The notes: generated by a model from the sequence alone, not told the origin. 25,500 bases of DNA from Tubiluchus corallicola (GCA_030141605.1 JAQGDQ010000055.1:767001-792500), one strand, 5' to 3'. Positions 10,651 through 20,694 are shown, counted from the stretch's first letter. A program made the numbers and translations.

Positions 10651-11906
10651 CTAAATATTAAAAAAAAATTCAAAAACGCAAAACTACATTGAATTAGTAG
10701 AGTACGAGTTCACAGCATATAGCATAATACGTCAACTTACAACAGACATCGAAGTTTTTTAACGCGTGCAAATTAGGGTTTATGAAAAAGTGCAATCAGT
10801 TTATCTGCTGGTTAGACATTAGTCGTGACTGCCAATTGCTTAGTTTAGTTTAGTTTAGCTTAGACAGTTGTTGTCCTGCGTGAGCTTTTGTCCCGAATGC
10901 CGCTGAGCGTGCTTACAGCGGGGCGGAGCGATTGACCAATAAATTTGAGGTCAATTGACGTATAACATAATGTCAATCATTTTCGTTGACTGCAAAATCA
11001 GCGTGCAAGTTGTTTCACACACCCCTGCAGCAGGTACGTTTGAGACATTTAGCTTACGTCTACGAGTTGCTGATTAAATCATTTTGCAATCAAGAAAATA
11101 CACAGTTTAGTTTAGTTTACGGCTTTGCAAGTTGGATAAAAAGAACTATTTGATTAACTTTAAATAATGTTTTCTTTTCTGGCCAGTTTTTTATAAACCT
11201 CAATGAGATCTTCACAGTCAAAATTAGTTCAAATGTGGTCAAAACTTATTTTGTACATCAATGTACTATTAGCTAATACTACGCTATTTTTCTGGTTATA
11301 ATCGAGGCGAAAAGATACAATTGGGACTTATGTGACTCGGGCACTCAATACAAGTTAACGGAATGGAACAATCAAATTTATTCCATTTCCGTAGCGTGTC
11401 AAACGGAAAAATACAAAAACTTAATAAATCTTGCAGACGAGCACATGATCAACTAATATAGAAAAATATATCGCAGGCTTGATGTCCGTATGTATGTTTA
11501 AAGGCTTGACAGACTTAATATTTTGTTACCAACGAAATTGTTCTTCAAATTTCATATCGTTAACAACGAAGTGATTAAAAATGAAAAGAAACAAGTTTTA
11601 GAGTAAGTTTATAATAAAATAAATTAAAGATTCGTAATGAAAGTACGATTTTTAAGTTGTAAAAGTTTATATTATAGTGAGGATTTTGTTGACTTTTATG
11701 CGTGTATTTTATGAAGTTTCAGTTTTACGCAAAAACAAAAAGAAAATGTTATAACAAAGATTTTCTCATACGTCTAACTTTTTGTTGGTGGCTTATATGA
11801 GAGGAAATCGGATGTAAAGGCCTCGTTTCCAAAGAAAGTCTGGAATTTTATGTGATCTTTAAATGTAGTTAACAGAAGACCTTTGAATCGCCGTTGCCGT
11901 TGTTAT

Positions 11907-12016
11907 CGTAGTTATTATCGTTGCCGTTGCTGCTACTGCAGCCCTCCGTTGTTGTTGTTGTTGTTAGCATAGTTATTATTGTTGTCGTTGCTGCTTCTGC
12001 AGCCCTCCGTTGTTGT
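11907..12016. repeat. 61-bp imperfect tandem duplication, GTT-rich
   Basis: CGTAGTTATTATCGTTGCCG at 11907 recurs as CATAGTTATTATTGTTGTCG at 11968, and both copies end in CTGCAGCCCTCCGTTGTTG. It lies immediately before the LINE fragment and may be part of its 5' junction. Confidence 0.8.
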
Positions 12017-12530
12017 TTTTGTTCGTATGCATTGAAGTAGCTACTAAAGCTAATAGAATTACAAATATGTTGTTTAGAATGTTTTCTGCTGATGATAGAG
12101 ACATGTTGTTAAAATCGTTCATGGTTGGCATAAGACCTATTGTAGAGTATTGCTCGCCTGTATGGAATCCAGCTTTATTGGGTAATATTGACCGTATAGA
12201 ATGTTTACAACGATACAAACACTCGATGCCTGTTTTATAGATGTAATTTAATGCATATGCCATATCATAAGCGTCTGGAGATTCTACATCTAACGTCTTT
12301 AGAGGCGAGACGCATTTAAAAAGATTTAGCTTTATGCTGCCAAATTATTCATAGAGAAGTTGATGTTGACTTTGACAAATTTTTACTCCTGCATCTTGCA
12401 ATAGAACAAGGCAAAATCGTTCACTGAAGCTTTTCGTACATCGAACAGCTAAAGTATCATTTGGTCAATTTTTCTCAAATCAAGTTGTGGAACTCCATGC
12501 GTGCAAAACTAACGTAATGTAGCCTAATTA
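12016..12530 (+). pseudogene. Decayed LINE ORF2 C-terminal fragment
   Basis: The first open stretch contains KANRITNMLFRMFSADDRDM and IRPIVEYCSPVWNP followed by IDRIECLQR. A frameshift near 12225 is followed by RLEILHLTSLEARR, DLALCCQIIHREVDVDFDKF and, further on, FFSNQVVELHACK. This order (KANR.LG..., RP.LEY..PVW.P, RL..L.L.SLE.RR...D....YKI.HG.VDV, FFS.RVV..WN) is the standard tail of CR1/Jockey-type non-LTR ORF2 proteins. Stops and frameshifts show it is inactive. It sits in the LRR gene's intron, antisense to that gene. Confidence 0.85.
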
Positions 12531-14394
12531 GGTAAATTACATCATTTTTTGCTACTAGTTTATTAAACACTTGAAAATTAATTGTGTTAAGCAGTATCTT
12601 AAATTTGTTTTTTCAAAAAGTGTGAAATCTGCAAATTTTAGTTTTTTTATTATTGAAATTAATAGAGTTAGTTTATTTTACAGTATAATAGTACACTCAT
12701 ACCTATAAGAAATATATACACCAATATATATAACCTATATATGCACCAATCAGGTAAGTTAACTTGCAAAAATTCCTTGTATACAAGCACTGATTCTCTT
12801 TGTGTCTTTAACACACTCTTTTACTAAATATTTTACTTGTATGCTTTTGCCAACGCGTTTTATTATTATATTGGTTTTATTGCAGACTGTATTTTACCAT
12901 TGGGTGTGAATAAAAAGAATAAATAAAAATTGTTCTTCATTAACGGCAACGTTTACGTTTAGTCATCACTTGTCTTATTTCGCTGTCTAACCTGGTTTAC
13001 AAATTCAGCATCACAGAAACGACGCAGCATCCAAACAAGCCGAAACTAGTACATGTGTTTAGACTGCGATTTATGAAGATTCGTCACCAGAACAGAACAA
13101 AATGTTTTTCGGGAAAAATGCAATTTCTAGGCACGGTTTCGTTAGGAAGGAAGCATTGGTATTTAATTAAATTAGCTCTTATAATTAAAGAAACCCCGTT
13201 TTAAAATATAATTTTCCCTTTCATCAGAATAAGATAAAAAGATCCTTTTGGCTCCTACGGCTGAGGTATTTTTCCTATATTGAAATATTTAACGTTTTAT
13301 TGAACAATTTGGGTTTTCTATTACCGTCTACAACCCTGTTTACATAGAGAAAATTATTTTTCCACTTAAAGGACAAGAAACTGGGTACCTGAAGTAATTT
13401 CAGAAAAATCGCCTTTAAAAATTATTTTACTTTACGGCAATTTTATGCAAATAGCGTATTCGCGTTGAAAGCAATTTTCGTTTGTTTGCATTTTAAATCT
13501 CCCGCAATACTGTTCCGACGGCGCCATTACATGACGTCACTAAAACACGTAAATCAGGCGAAGAAAAGTAAATGTTAAATTATGACCCAAAAAACTTTCC
13601 GTGCAAATCTATATTACTTAGCATTTTATTTACCTGCTGTAAAGACTTATGTAACTAAACTAATAATTTAAAATGTTTGTGCCATTTGGTAAAATGTCGC
13701 TGACTCACCCTCCAGGGTGCGCCACTCACTAGCCAAAAACGTATTTTTAATCTTATTGACAAAATACAGTAATTTAAAATTTTACTTAATTAGCAACATG
13801 TATGCTAGGAATGGTCTGATTATTTTTTCAAACTTTACTCAATGTTATCTAAACTTGTTTCAAACGACCTACGATTAAAATGGCTGCGCCGAACGGTCAT
13901 CACGAGAGTTTAAATTTACACGTTTTATACAGCGTTACGGCCGATGCAAGCCATGCATGTGAAAAGGTAGTATGTAAGTAGTATAAAATTTCGAGACAAA
14001 TTTTTTAAGCTTAATGTAAGTGGAGGGGTTTCTTCCACTTAATGCAAGGCAAAATAAATTTAGCCATAGAGCAAATACAATTTATATTCAACTCTCGAAG
14101 GAGAATGACAAGATTACAGTGAAACATACAATATGTACCAATTTTAGCTCAAGCTTCACTTGTGTTGTTAACCGATCTGCACAGTAAGATCACTTATCGT
14201 TTCTTGCTCAGTCTAATGTTGAAGGAAGACAGGATGATTTTTCGTATACTATCTTATTTTCAAGTTCGATAAAAAGTATATATTTTAACAAAACTAATAC
14301 TACAAAAGTGTTTCTGGCAATTTAATAATACATTAAAAACTTAAATTACTGCAAACGAGCCCCACTATTGATGAGATCACAAACTAACATAATT

Positions 14395-14457
14395 TTCAAC
14401 AGCAAAAATATTCTACGAGCGTACGAGCGTGTTATCCTCCCCTATAACCCTAACCGT

Positions 14458-14501
<44 letters not shown>

Positions 14502-14564
14502 ACGCACACGCACACGCACACGCACACGCACACGCACACGCACAAGCACACGCACACGCACACA

Positions 14565-14649
<85 letters not shown>

Positions 14650-14775
14650 TTATATATTTACCTATTTTTCGATTTGTGCTGTTTCCCTGGGCCATTTTGC
14701 AAACTTTTCCGTTTGAGACATTTTTTCCTGTGCAATTTTTATCTGTGCCATTTTTACTTACGTTCGAAATACGGG
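14395..14775 (-). repeat. Dispersed 'AAAATGGCACAG' repeat, inverted copy
   Basis: On the minus strand this reads AAAATGGCACAG..., ...AATAGGTAAA, then a long GT tract, then GTTTACGGTTAGGGTTATAG and GGGGAGGATAA. The same ordered blocks occur on the + strand at about 15786-16080 and 16085-16370. The CA/GT microsatellite has expanded exactly within the GTGTGTTTA-GGTTAGGG block of the element. No coding capacity is seen. It is probably a short non-autonomous or satellite-like repeat. Confidence 0.65.
14459..14648. repeat. (CA)n microsatellite with CACACG core
   Basis: About 190 bp of CA dinucleotides with a central block of CACACG/CGCACA repeats (about 14491-14563). CG steps in the core and alternating purine-pyrimidine sequence throughout favour Z-DNA. 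The Thr/His and Cys/Val ORFs across it are artefacts. Confidence 0.97.
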
Positions 14776-14826
14776 CATACCCCAAGGTATTACTGTTTTT
14801 GGATTACATTTTTTTTGAAAGCTCAC

Positions 14827-15409
14827 CTTCAATAAGAATTGTCACGTCTTCAGGTGCCACACTATGGTGAAGGTTAGGGGCTGTCATCCCGTGAAAACCG
14901 TTACTTACGAGCTCCAATAGGCCAAATTGCGGATTATTGGAGACGTCTAACTCCAAGGTTCCGTTCAGTTGAGAACTATAATGTAAAAACAGCCAATTGA
15001 ACATTGCATTTTTGAAAGCCTCTGGGTGTATGTAAGAAAGCTTCTTGTTGTGTTGAAAATTAAGTTCATTCACCTCACCACTTATTGAATTTTGTCCCAA
15101 ACTAGTCAACTCGCTATATCTTATAACTAAAAAGCCATTAGAATTTACTTTTCCCTGAAAAAAATTGTCTGGCAATTCACTTCCCCGATATCCATGTATT
15201 ATAACTTTGTAGGTCCCGTTATCTAGACTTCCCAAGTTGGCATCTATGTCTGCAAGTTCTTGTTTTGTAGTTACGTTTACGCACGTTATCCTGCAAGCAG
15301 ACCAGTCAGATTTAAAATCACAACGTTGATCTGTGACTTTGCAATAATCGCCTGACAGACAAGCTGTTATTTGAACCGAAACACACAACGTAAACAACAA
15401 CAAAGACAT
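14827..15409 (-). CDS. LRR receptor-like membrane protein, exon 1 (signal peptide and LRRs)
   Basis: The ATG at 15409 was chosen because it opens a classic signal peptide, MSLLLFTLCVSVQITACLSG; the upstream in-frame codon at 15421 is TTG. Residues from about 22 contain four cysteines in CKVTDQRCDFK and CRITC, resembling an LRR N-terminal cap. Then come diverged leucine-rich repeats, best seen in VNELNFQHNKKLSYIHPEAF and LELDVSNNPQFGLLELVSNGF. N-glycosylation sequons include NVT, NGT (twice). The exon ends at GAAG|GTGAGC (14827), phase 1, after 194 codons. It fits exon 2 at 10650, so that the LRR run passes into the CDCNLAW cap. The domain order is that of an animal type I LRR surface protein. 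The ligand is unknown. Confidence 0.85.
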
Positions 15410-15785
15410 TTTACTGTTCAAATGAAAGTCTAAAATTCGTTTAAAATAATCATTGTGATTATGATGTCTGAACTAAACTTTTTGTATCAACATTTTCGAA
15501 TAATACGATGAAAAAATTTCAGCTAAAATTCAGATCGGCTTGCGCAGGGACAAAACAATACATTCTATACACTAGGATAACATTGTGACGTACGCATGTT
15601 TTTCAACTAGACTTGTATCATATGACTATCTTTTTAGTTTAGTGTAACCTATATTACGCTTGTTCTGAGAAAATTGCTTTGTTTTATAACTTTGTTAAAA
15701 ATTTCTAAATAGTCAAACTCTCATTCTCATGACTGGCCTAACTCCGTAAAAAAATTGTGCTACGACAACCGTCACCATAATGGTA
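15410..15785. other. 5' flank of the LRR gene
   Basis: About 375 bp between the LRR start codon and the dispersed repeats. It probably holds the 5' UTR and promoter on the minus strand. I see no unambiguous TATA box or initiator. Confidence 0.4.
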
Positions 15786-16370
15786 CAGGTAAAAATGGCA
15801 CAGTAAGCACTGCACAGCAAAAATGGCACAGTAAACATGGCACAGCAAACAATGGCACAAATGGAAAGTAGGTAAAAATGGCGCACTTAGTAAAATATGT
15901 GTTTATGGTTAGGGTCATAGCGGAGGATAATTATTTTAGTTATTTCGACCACTGCCAAGGAATTTATGCTTCAACACTTTGTTTTTTGTTTCCATTTGCG
16001 CAGGAAGAGCATGAAATTCAATCTAAAATACAGGGGTGCGCGGTTAAAATGGCACAAATGGAAAAGTAGGTAAAAAAGACATGGTAAAAATGGCATAGAA
16101 AAAAACAAATGGAAAACCAGGTAAAAATGACACAGGAAAAATTCCACGAATGCAAACCCGGTAAAAATGACACAGGCAAAAATTTCTCAAATGGAAAAGT
16201 AGGTAAAATGACAGACTTAGTAAAGTGTGTGTTTATGGTTAGGATTATAGCGGAGGATAATTATTTTAGTTATTTCGACCACTGCCAAGGAAGTAATGCT
16301 TCAACACTTTGTTTGTTTGTTGGTTTGTTTTTTGCCTGTTATGGAAGTAAGCCTATTTTGCCATAACTGA
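15786..16370 (+). repeat. Dispersed 'AAAATGGCACAG' repeat, two direct copies
   Basis: Runs of AAAATGGCACAG-like motifs lead twice into the same roughly 100-bp block. This block is at about 15887-15985 and again at about 16210-16318 (GTGTTTATGGTTAGG...CATAGCGGAGGATAATTATTT, then CGACCACTGCCAAGGAA, then GCTTCAACACTTTGTTT). The two blocks differ by only a few bases. ORFs through them share a peptide only because they are repeats. A related inverted copy is at 14395-14775. Confidence 0.8.
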
Positions 16371-16629
16371 CTATCTAACAGATTTCCAAGAAACTTTGTG
16401 AAAAAGGCGGGTGCCAAAATGGGAATTTTTTCCCCGGTTCTCTTTTCGCAAAACTTGACCGAACAAAACGAAAAAAAACATTCGCAAAGCACTTCATGGA
16501 GGTCTCGGAGAGAGTGTTTAATACTTCTTTTTTGCTATTTTCACCTGGACAAACGACTACGAATTAGTTCCAGTTCCATTTTGAGAAATTCTGGCTTGTA
16601 AATTAAAACTGTCTAATGCAACCTAACTT

Positions 16630-16835
16630 TCCCCGTGTCATTTTTACCGTGCCATTTTTACCGCGCACCTTTGCTCGACGTCACCCACACCACACGATAT
16701 CAAACCACACCCACCTAACTATGCCACTGCCAGGGAAAAAATGGCATGGTCAAAATGCCACAGGAAAAAATGGCAGAAATGGAAAAGTAGGTAAACACAG
16801 CACAGAAGAAAGAATTCAGGTAATAAAGTCACAGG
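16630..16835. repeat. Further pieces of the same repeat in both orientations
   Basis: CCATTTTTACCG-type motifs (minus sense) at 16636-16670 face AAAAATGGCA-type motifs (plus sense) at 16735-16835, giving a small inverted arrangement. A last trace, ATGGAAAAGTAGGTAAAATGG, is at 17162-17182. Confidence 0.6.
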
Positions 16836-16881
16836 GAAAAAAGTGAGAAGAAAACGTCACAGAAAAAACAAACAGTCCTAC

Positions 16882-16917
16882 CCCTAACCCTAATCCTAAC
16901 CCTAACTCTAACCCTAA
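16882..16917. repeat. Interstitial telomere-like repeat (CCCTAA)n
   Basis: About six CCCTAA/TCCTAA/CTCTAA hexamers in a row, i.e. TTAGGG-type animal telomere repeat on the minus strand. It is too short and degenerate to be a chromosome end. It lies next to the dispersed repeats, which themselves carry GGTTAGGG, so it may have arisen from them or from break repair. Confidence 0.85.
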
Positions 16918-17374
16918 GATATTAAACAAAACGTATTTTTTCACATGTATGTAATGCCATCATAAATAAATTGCAATGTCAATATATACAAATCGTGTAT
17001 TGTCTGTTAGGAACTGATCTAAAATATTTTCTGTTTTATTATTTTAATTGCTGAAGGTACTTAAATAAATTCTGACCGACTTGAATATTTCTGTTGATTA
17101 TCTGATTTTCCAAATATCTGACTTTTTTCTTGTGGCTTTATTACCAGTCATCCAGAAAAAAATGGAAAAGTAGGTAAAATGGTAAACCTGCTTTGATACA
17201 AATAACTTTAATAAAAAGAAAACAATTAAAATAGTTACGATGCAACATCTAATATACAGTACATGAGGCTTAATGGGATCACTGTCCAATGAGATGTTTT
17301 GAAAGTCTGTTAAACGTTCTCTGCAAAGCAGAGAGAGCTTCAAAGGGAGACAACTATTTAAGCAATAAAGTATG
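16918..17374. other. Non-coding spacer
   Basis: AT-rich. On the minus strand an attractive acceptor (CTCTCTGCTTTGCAG, about 17340-17326) precedes an open stretch that does not resemble the next peroxidase segment, so I do not annotate an exon. Confidence 0.4.
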
Positions 17375-17733
17375 CCCATAGTTTTTAGTCTATAACAGAA
17401 ACTAGTGGCTGTACTTTTTTAAGTGCTTACCCATAAGCCTGTTTCAGCTAAAGTCGATTTTGATTACCCATAGTTTTTTAGTCTATAACAGAAACTAGTG
17501 GCTGTACTTTTTAAGTGCTTACCCATAAGCCTGCTTCAGCTAAAGTCGATTTTGATTACCCATAGTTTTTAGTCTATAACAGAAACTAGTGGCTGTACTT
17601 TTTTAAGTGCTTACCCATAAGCCTGTTTCAGCTAAAGTCGATTTTGATTACCCATAGTTTTTTAGTCTATAACAGAAACTAGTGGCTGTACTTTTTAAGT
17701 GCTTGCCCATAAGCCTGCTTCAGCAAAGCACGA
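17375..17733. repeat. 92-bp tandem repeat derived from the peroxidase exon end
   Basis: CCCATAGTTTTT recurs at 17375, 17467, 17559 and 17651, exactly 92 bp apart. On the minus strand each unit contains the last codons of the peroxidase exon (CTGAAACAGGCTTATGG, 'LKQAYG'), then the splice-donor region and intron start. The three outer units have GGGTAAGC at the donor and an in-frame TAG upstream of it. The unit joined to the real exon has GGGCAAGC and no stop. Confidence 0.93.
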
Positions 17734-17950
17734 TTTTCAGAACTGATTTCCTGCCAAAAATCATCTATGGATGTCCCAATTGATAAGCCAGCAAGTTTTC
17801 TCATGTCATTATAGGTTGGCAAACCATGATCCCGACCTCTCTGAATATTTAAGGCTGCTAAATCCAGGCCAAAAGTTTCACCGTACAGTACAAATAGGTG
17901 ATCACAGGCAACAAATGTGAAAAATTTAATTTGACGCATGCGTAGAGTGC
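17707..17950 (-). CDS. Animal haem peroxidase exon (proximal-histidine side region)
   Basis: The translation contains HLF, then [20 protein letters not shown] and [10 protein letters not shown], then DDFWQEI and LKQAYG. This is a signature stretch of the peroxidasin/myeloperoxidase family, where [13 protein letters not shown] lies in the C-terminal half of the catalytic domain. FGLDL is preceded by IKFFTF...DHLF, matching the family's 'vDrffteelTnHLF'. The likely acceptor is AG at 17952-17951, giving a phase-1 start. The ATG at 17993 is the alternative, but a peroxidase cannot begin here. The 3' end is most likely TATGG|GCAAGC at 17707, a GC-type donor (phase 2), since reading on gives a stop within nine codons. 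No other peroxidase exon was found on either side, so this is a gene fragment, an isolated exon of a gene with very long introns, or a pseudogene. Confidence 0.75.
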
Positions 17951-17993
17951 CTGCTATATTCGAGCAAATTGTGAGGCAAACAATGGAAGCCAT

Positions 17994-18730
17994 GTTCTAA
18001 TTAATACAAAATCATTGCTTAGAATTATGTACTGGCAATTGGTAAACAAACCGCAATGGCTTAAAGTTTGGCAATCACAGTTTGCTGGAGTCTAGCAGAA
18101 AGAAAAAGAGAGCGAGAGCAAAATAGAGAGAGAGACAGAGTGGAGATGAAAGGGGGACGGGAGAAGGGCACGTGTATGTACTTAACATAGACACATAAAC
18201 AACAGAGATTGGTAGAACAGATTGGCACGTTATTAAGCAATTAAACAAACAAAAACATCACCCTTAACAATTGAAATTTGCAAGGAAATTTTATTTACTA
18301 AAACAAGAACAACAAACCGCAATTTTAACAAGATTTTAAGTAAACAAATTCTACTCCTTCAGCAGAAAACATCTTACATACGATGCAACTACCTCTATAT
18401 TAATTTGTAAGTAAAAGGGTAGTTTATGTATATTTTATATATGTGGTTTAAGTAGATAATAAATATAAGTAAAAATAAATGCCCAATGTTCTCACATATG
18501 GGAAACTACATATAAGATACATGTGAGTAATATATGTGATAACACTTTTAAAAAAGTTTGCTAAAATTGTATTAATTCAAACACTATAAAGGTGGGTCTT
18601 CAACTACGTAAACAAATAACCTATGCTCGTCACACCCACATAAACAATAAGTTAGTAATTTATAACAATTATAAAGATATTATAGCAACATTTTATTTTT
18701 ATATAATAGGTTTATTTATATATAATGTTA
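17994..18730. other. Non-coding spacer with a purine-rich tract
   Basis: Contains a GA-rich purine tract on the + strand at about 18096-18166 (AGAGAGCGAGAG, AGAGAGAGACAGAG). The minus-strand AATAAA at about 18716-18711 lies roughly 210 bp past the pentraxin-like stop codon at 18927 and could be its polyadenylation signal. No gene is visible. Confidence 0.5.
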
Positions 18731-18925
18731 AAACTTACCACTGTTTAATACAGTTTATAAAAAGACATTTAGCTCACTTAGAAAAGTAAGTTTGAAATAT
18801 CTAAACTTACCACTGTTCAATACAGTTTATAAAAAGACATTTAGCTTACTTAGAAAAGTAAGTTTGAAATATCTAAACTTACCACTGCTTAATACAGTTT
18901 AGAAAAAGACATTCAGCTTTCAACA
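18731..18925. repeat. 72-bp tandem repeat, about 2.7 copies
   Basis: AAACTTACCACTG occurs at 18731, 18803 and 18875 with 72-bp spacing. The intervening sequence (CAGTTTATAAAAAGACATTTAG) is nearly identical. The last partial copy ends right at the stop codon of the pentraxin-like gene, so the array would be in its 3' UTR. Confidence 0.93.
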
Positions 18926-18926
18926 C

Positions 18927-19231
18927 TTAGTATGGGCGGTGGGGGCGGTGGGGGCGATGGGGGCGATGGCGGGGATGGCGGTGATGTCGGCGGGGTCGAG
19001 GTTTAATTTTTTTGTCTATTAATTTCTTGAGGTTGAAAGTGAAATCGACCAAAGCTTTGAAGGCGTCCAGAATCTTGCGAGAAGAGACTGGTTGACACTT
19101 CTCCGGGTCATCTCCAGTGAATGGACAAGTAGACGGGACATCGAAACTGACACCGCTCTCGATTTCGATGTTGTTCCTATCCCAAGCAATGATGTCTCCA
19201 GGGGGGTTGAAGCACGTCATGCTTGTACTTT
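18927..19231 (-). CDS. Pentraxin/LamG-type protein, last exon
   Basis: Acceptor TTTTTCGTTTAG (AG at 19233-19232). The first two bases complete the phase-1 codon left by the exon at 20551. Counting residues from the 24628 exon, 141-240 are encoded here. CFNPPGDIIAW (146-156) followed by a Gly and a second Cys (175) is typical of the last strand and closing disulfide of pentraxin-like LamG domains. After CPF come a helix-forming stretch (KILDAFKALVDFTFNLKKLI) and a strongly basic tail of Arg, His and Pro ending HRPHRPY before TAA at 18929-18927. I first considered a peroxidase C-terminus for this exon; the pentraxin reading fits phase and sequence better. The function of the basic tail is unknown. 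Confidence 0.75.
18930..19000 (-). repeat. G/C-rich coding minisatellite (His-Arg-Pro tail)
   Basis: On the + strand GGGGGCGGTGGGGGCGATGG-like units repeat every 9 bp or so, encoding HRPHRP repeats on the minus strand. Several runs of four or five G lie close together, sufficient in principle for a G-quadruplex in the template strand. Confidence 0.85.
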
Positions 19232-19480
19232 CTAAACGAAAAAAGAAGACAAACTATTATCACATGAATTACAACGTCAAATTCAAAATAATCAAACTCT
19301 AATTCGTTATAACCGATGAGATTCTCAGAATAAACAATTTCAAATTCAAATTTCCAATGTGCTTCTTCTCCTTCCCCCTCTTTCTTACTCTTTCTCTTTC
19401 TCGTTCTTTGTCACCCTCTCTCATTCACTCTCTCTCTTTTTTCCTTTCTCTCTGTTATTCTCTATGTCTCTCTCTCTCCG

Positions 19481-19537
<57 letters not shown>

Positions 19538-20459
19538 ATGTGTGCACGTGTGCGTGTGCACACGTGCGTGTAACACACACAAATACAACTATGTTTAGAA
19601 CACACAAATGTATATACATTTTAATCATAAATCAGTATTGAGTTATAGCAAAAATAATTTGATTTTATAAAAAACAATAAAATTTTATAATCAAATAATC
19701 AAAACAAAACGTTGCAAAAAGGCGTCTTGAAAAAACTATAAACGATAATTTTGGTTTGAAATCTAAACTCTCCAGCCTAGGTTATCTTAATTTTGTACCT
19801 TACCTGTTTTTATGCAAATATGAATGCAGAATGTCGTAAAAGTCTAAAATATGTGGGATTTTGTGCTAGAGAGCACAAGCATTACACCCCATTTTAGACG
19901 GTATACTTATAAATTATGTGGTTAGATCGCATAGATGATTGGTATTTGTTTGTTTGTTTGTATTGTTGTCAGTGTCGTTTGTTTACTATCTGATAATTAC
20001 GTAAACTATAATTGACGGTATTGTTAATAATTGTTTCTCAATTTATCACAGTTTAAAACACGAGTAGGTACAATGACCCTTCATATAATGACGTATCGCT
20101 TTTGGCTTTTCGTACTCGCTTTTTCTGGTTTTGTTTAATCAAGAAAATCAAGAAAAAAGTTTATATAAAAACCAAAGAACAAAGAAATAAAGAAAGTTAT
20201 TTCAATATTAATTCAATATTAAGATGTTGTTTATTAGCGTAGACGATCATTTCATTTTCAATGCTATAAATAAGTAAAAATATTAATAAAAAAGCCAGAA
20301 CAAATAATAACAATCTTTACAATTTTCTTTACAAAACACAATTCTAATTTTCACTCTTGTGCTTGTGTAATGACATAATTTATTTTATGTCTTGAATAGT
20401 AGTGACATAATTGTGCTATTATTTGTTTTGATTGATTGATTGCCCGATCTATAGCGTGC
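19232..20459. other. Intron of the pentraxin-like gene with simple repeats
   Basis: Lies between the third and last exons on the minus strand. It holds a CT-rich stretch (about 19365-19480), a (TG)n microsatellite (about 19481-19570) and otherwise AT-rich unique sequence. No further exon is needed, because the phases of the flanking exons match. Confidence 0.6.
19481..19570. repeat. (TG)n microsatellite
   Basis: About 90 bp of TG repeats following a polypyrimidine CT tract, ending in TGTGCACGTGTGCGTGTGCACACGTGCG, which is locally palindromic. Confidence 0.95.
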
Positions 20460-20550
20460 CTTCTTGTCAGGGAGAAAACTGGCTGGTATGAATGCGCCAT
20501 AACAATGACGACAAAATTGTACAGGTAAATTAAATTTAATGTTTTATTAC

Positions 20551-20667
20551 CTATCAAATCAGTGGTTGCTTCTGTTGAAGATATGAACAAGTCGGTCATC
20601 CGTCCGGCGTAATGAAGGATTGTTAGACCATCGATAATAAAGTCACGTGTTAAACCAGACCCGGTAC
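20551..20667 (-). CDS. Pentraxin/LamG-type protein, third exon
   Basis: Acceptor GGTTTGTAG (AG at 20669-20668) and donor GATAG|GTAATA (GT at 20550-20549); 117 nt, entering and leaving in phase 1. Residues 102-139 read TGSGLTRDF, IIDGLTILHYAGRMTDLFI and SSTEATTDLI. Joined to the previous exon this gives LDGDLFGGTGSGLT, the usual LamG progression from the 'VDG' strand to 'L.IG...G.I.Dv.iy'. A diverged copy on the + strand is at 25293-25409. Confidence 0.78.
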
Positions 20668-20694
20668 CTACAAACCAGTAGGAGTCATTAATAC

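Larger units (their letters stand above)
10651..14826 (-). other. Intron of the LRR gene
   Basis: Bounded on the minus strand by donor GAAG|GTGAGC (GT at 14826-14825) and acceptor TTTAG (AG at 10652-10651). The phases of the two flanking exons fit (1 base + 2 bases). It holds TTTAG-rich patches (about 10843-10860 and 11104-11118), a 61-bp duplication at 11907-12016, a LINE fragment at 12016-12530, AT-rich unique sequence with no gene from 12531 to 14390, and a CA-repeat at 14459-14648. Confidence 0.8.

Noticed and set aside
14368-14835. Thr/His, Ala/His and Cys/Val ORFs
   Set aside because: They arise from the CA-repeat at 14459-14648 in all frames.
15878-16366. Two similar + strand ORFs sharing an IAEDNYFSYFDHCQG peptide
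   Set aside because: The similarity comes from the duplicated non-coding repeat block. Neither has splice context or a known domain.
16882-16917. A chromosome end
   Set aside because: The telomere-like run is only about six degenerate hexamers and is flanked by unique sequence on both sides.
20551-20667. Reading the third pentraxin exon as the peroxidase segment preceding 17950
   Set aside because: A join of its end to the peroxidase exon gives a tempting match, but there is no usable acceptor there. The exon fits the preceding WHHLC...YLDG exon and the following GDIIAW exon in both phase and LamG sequence.
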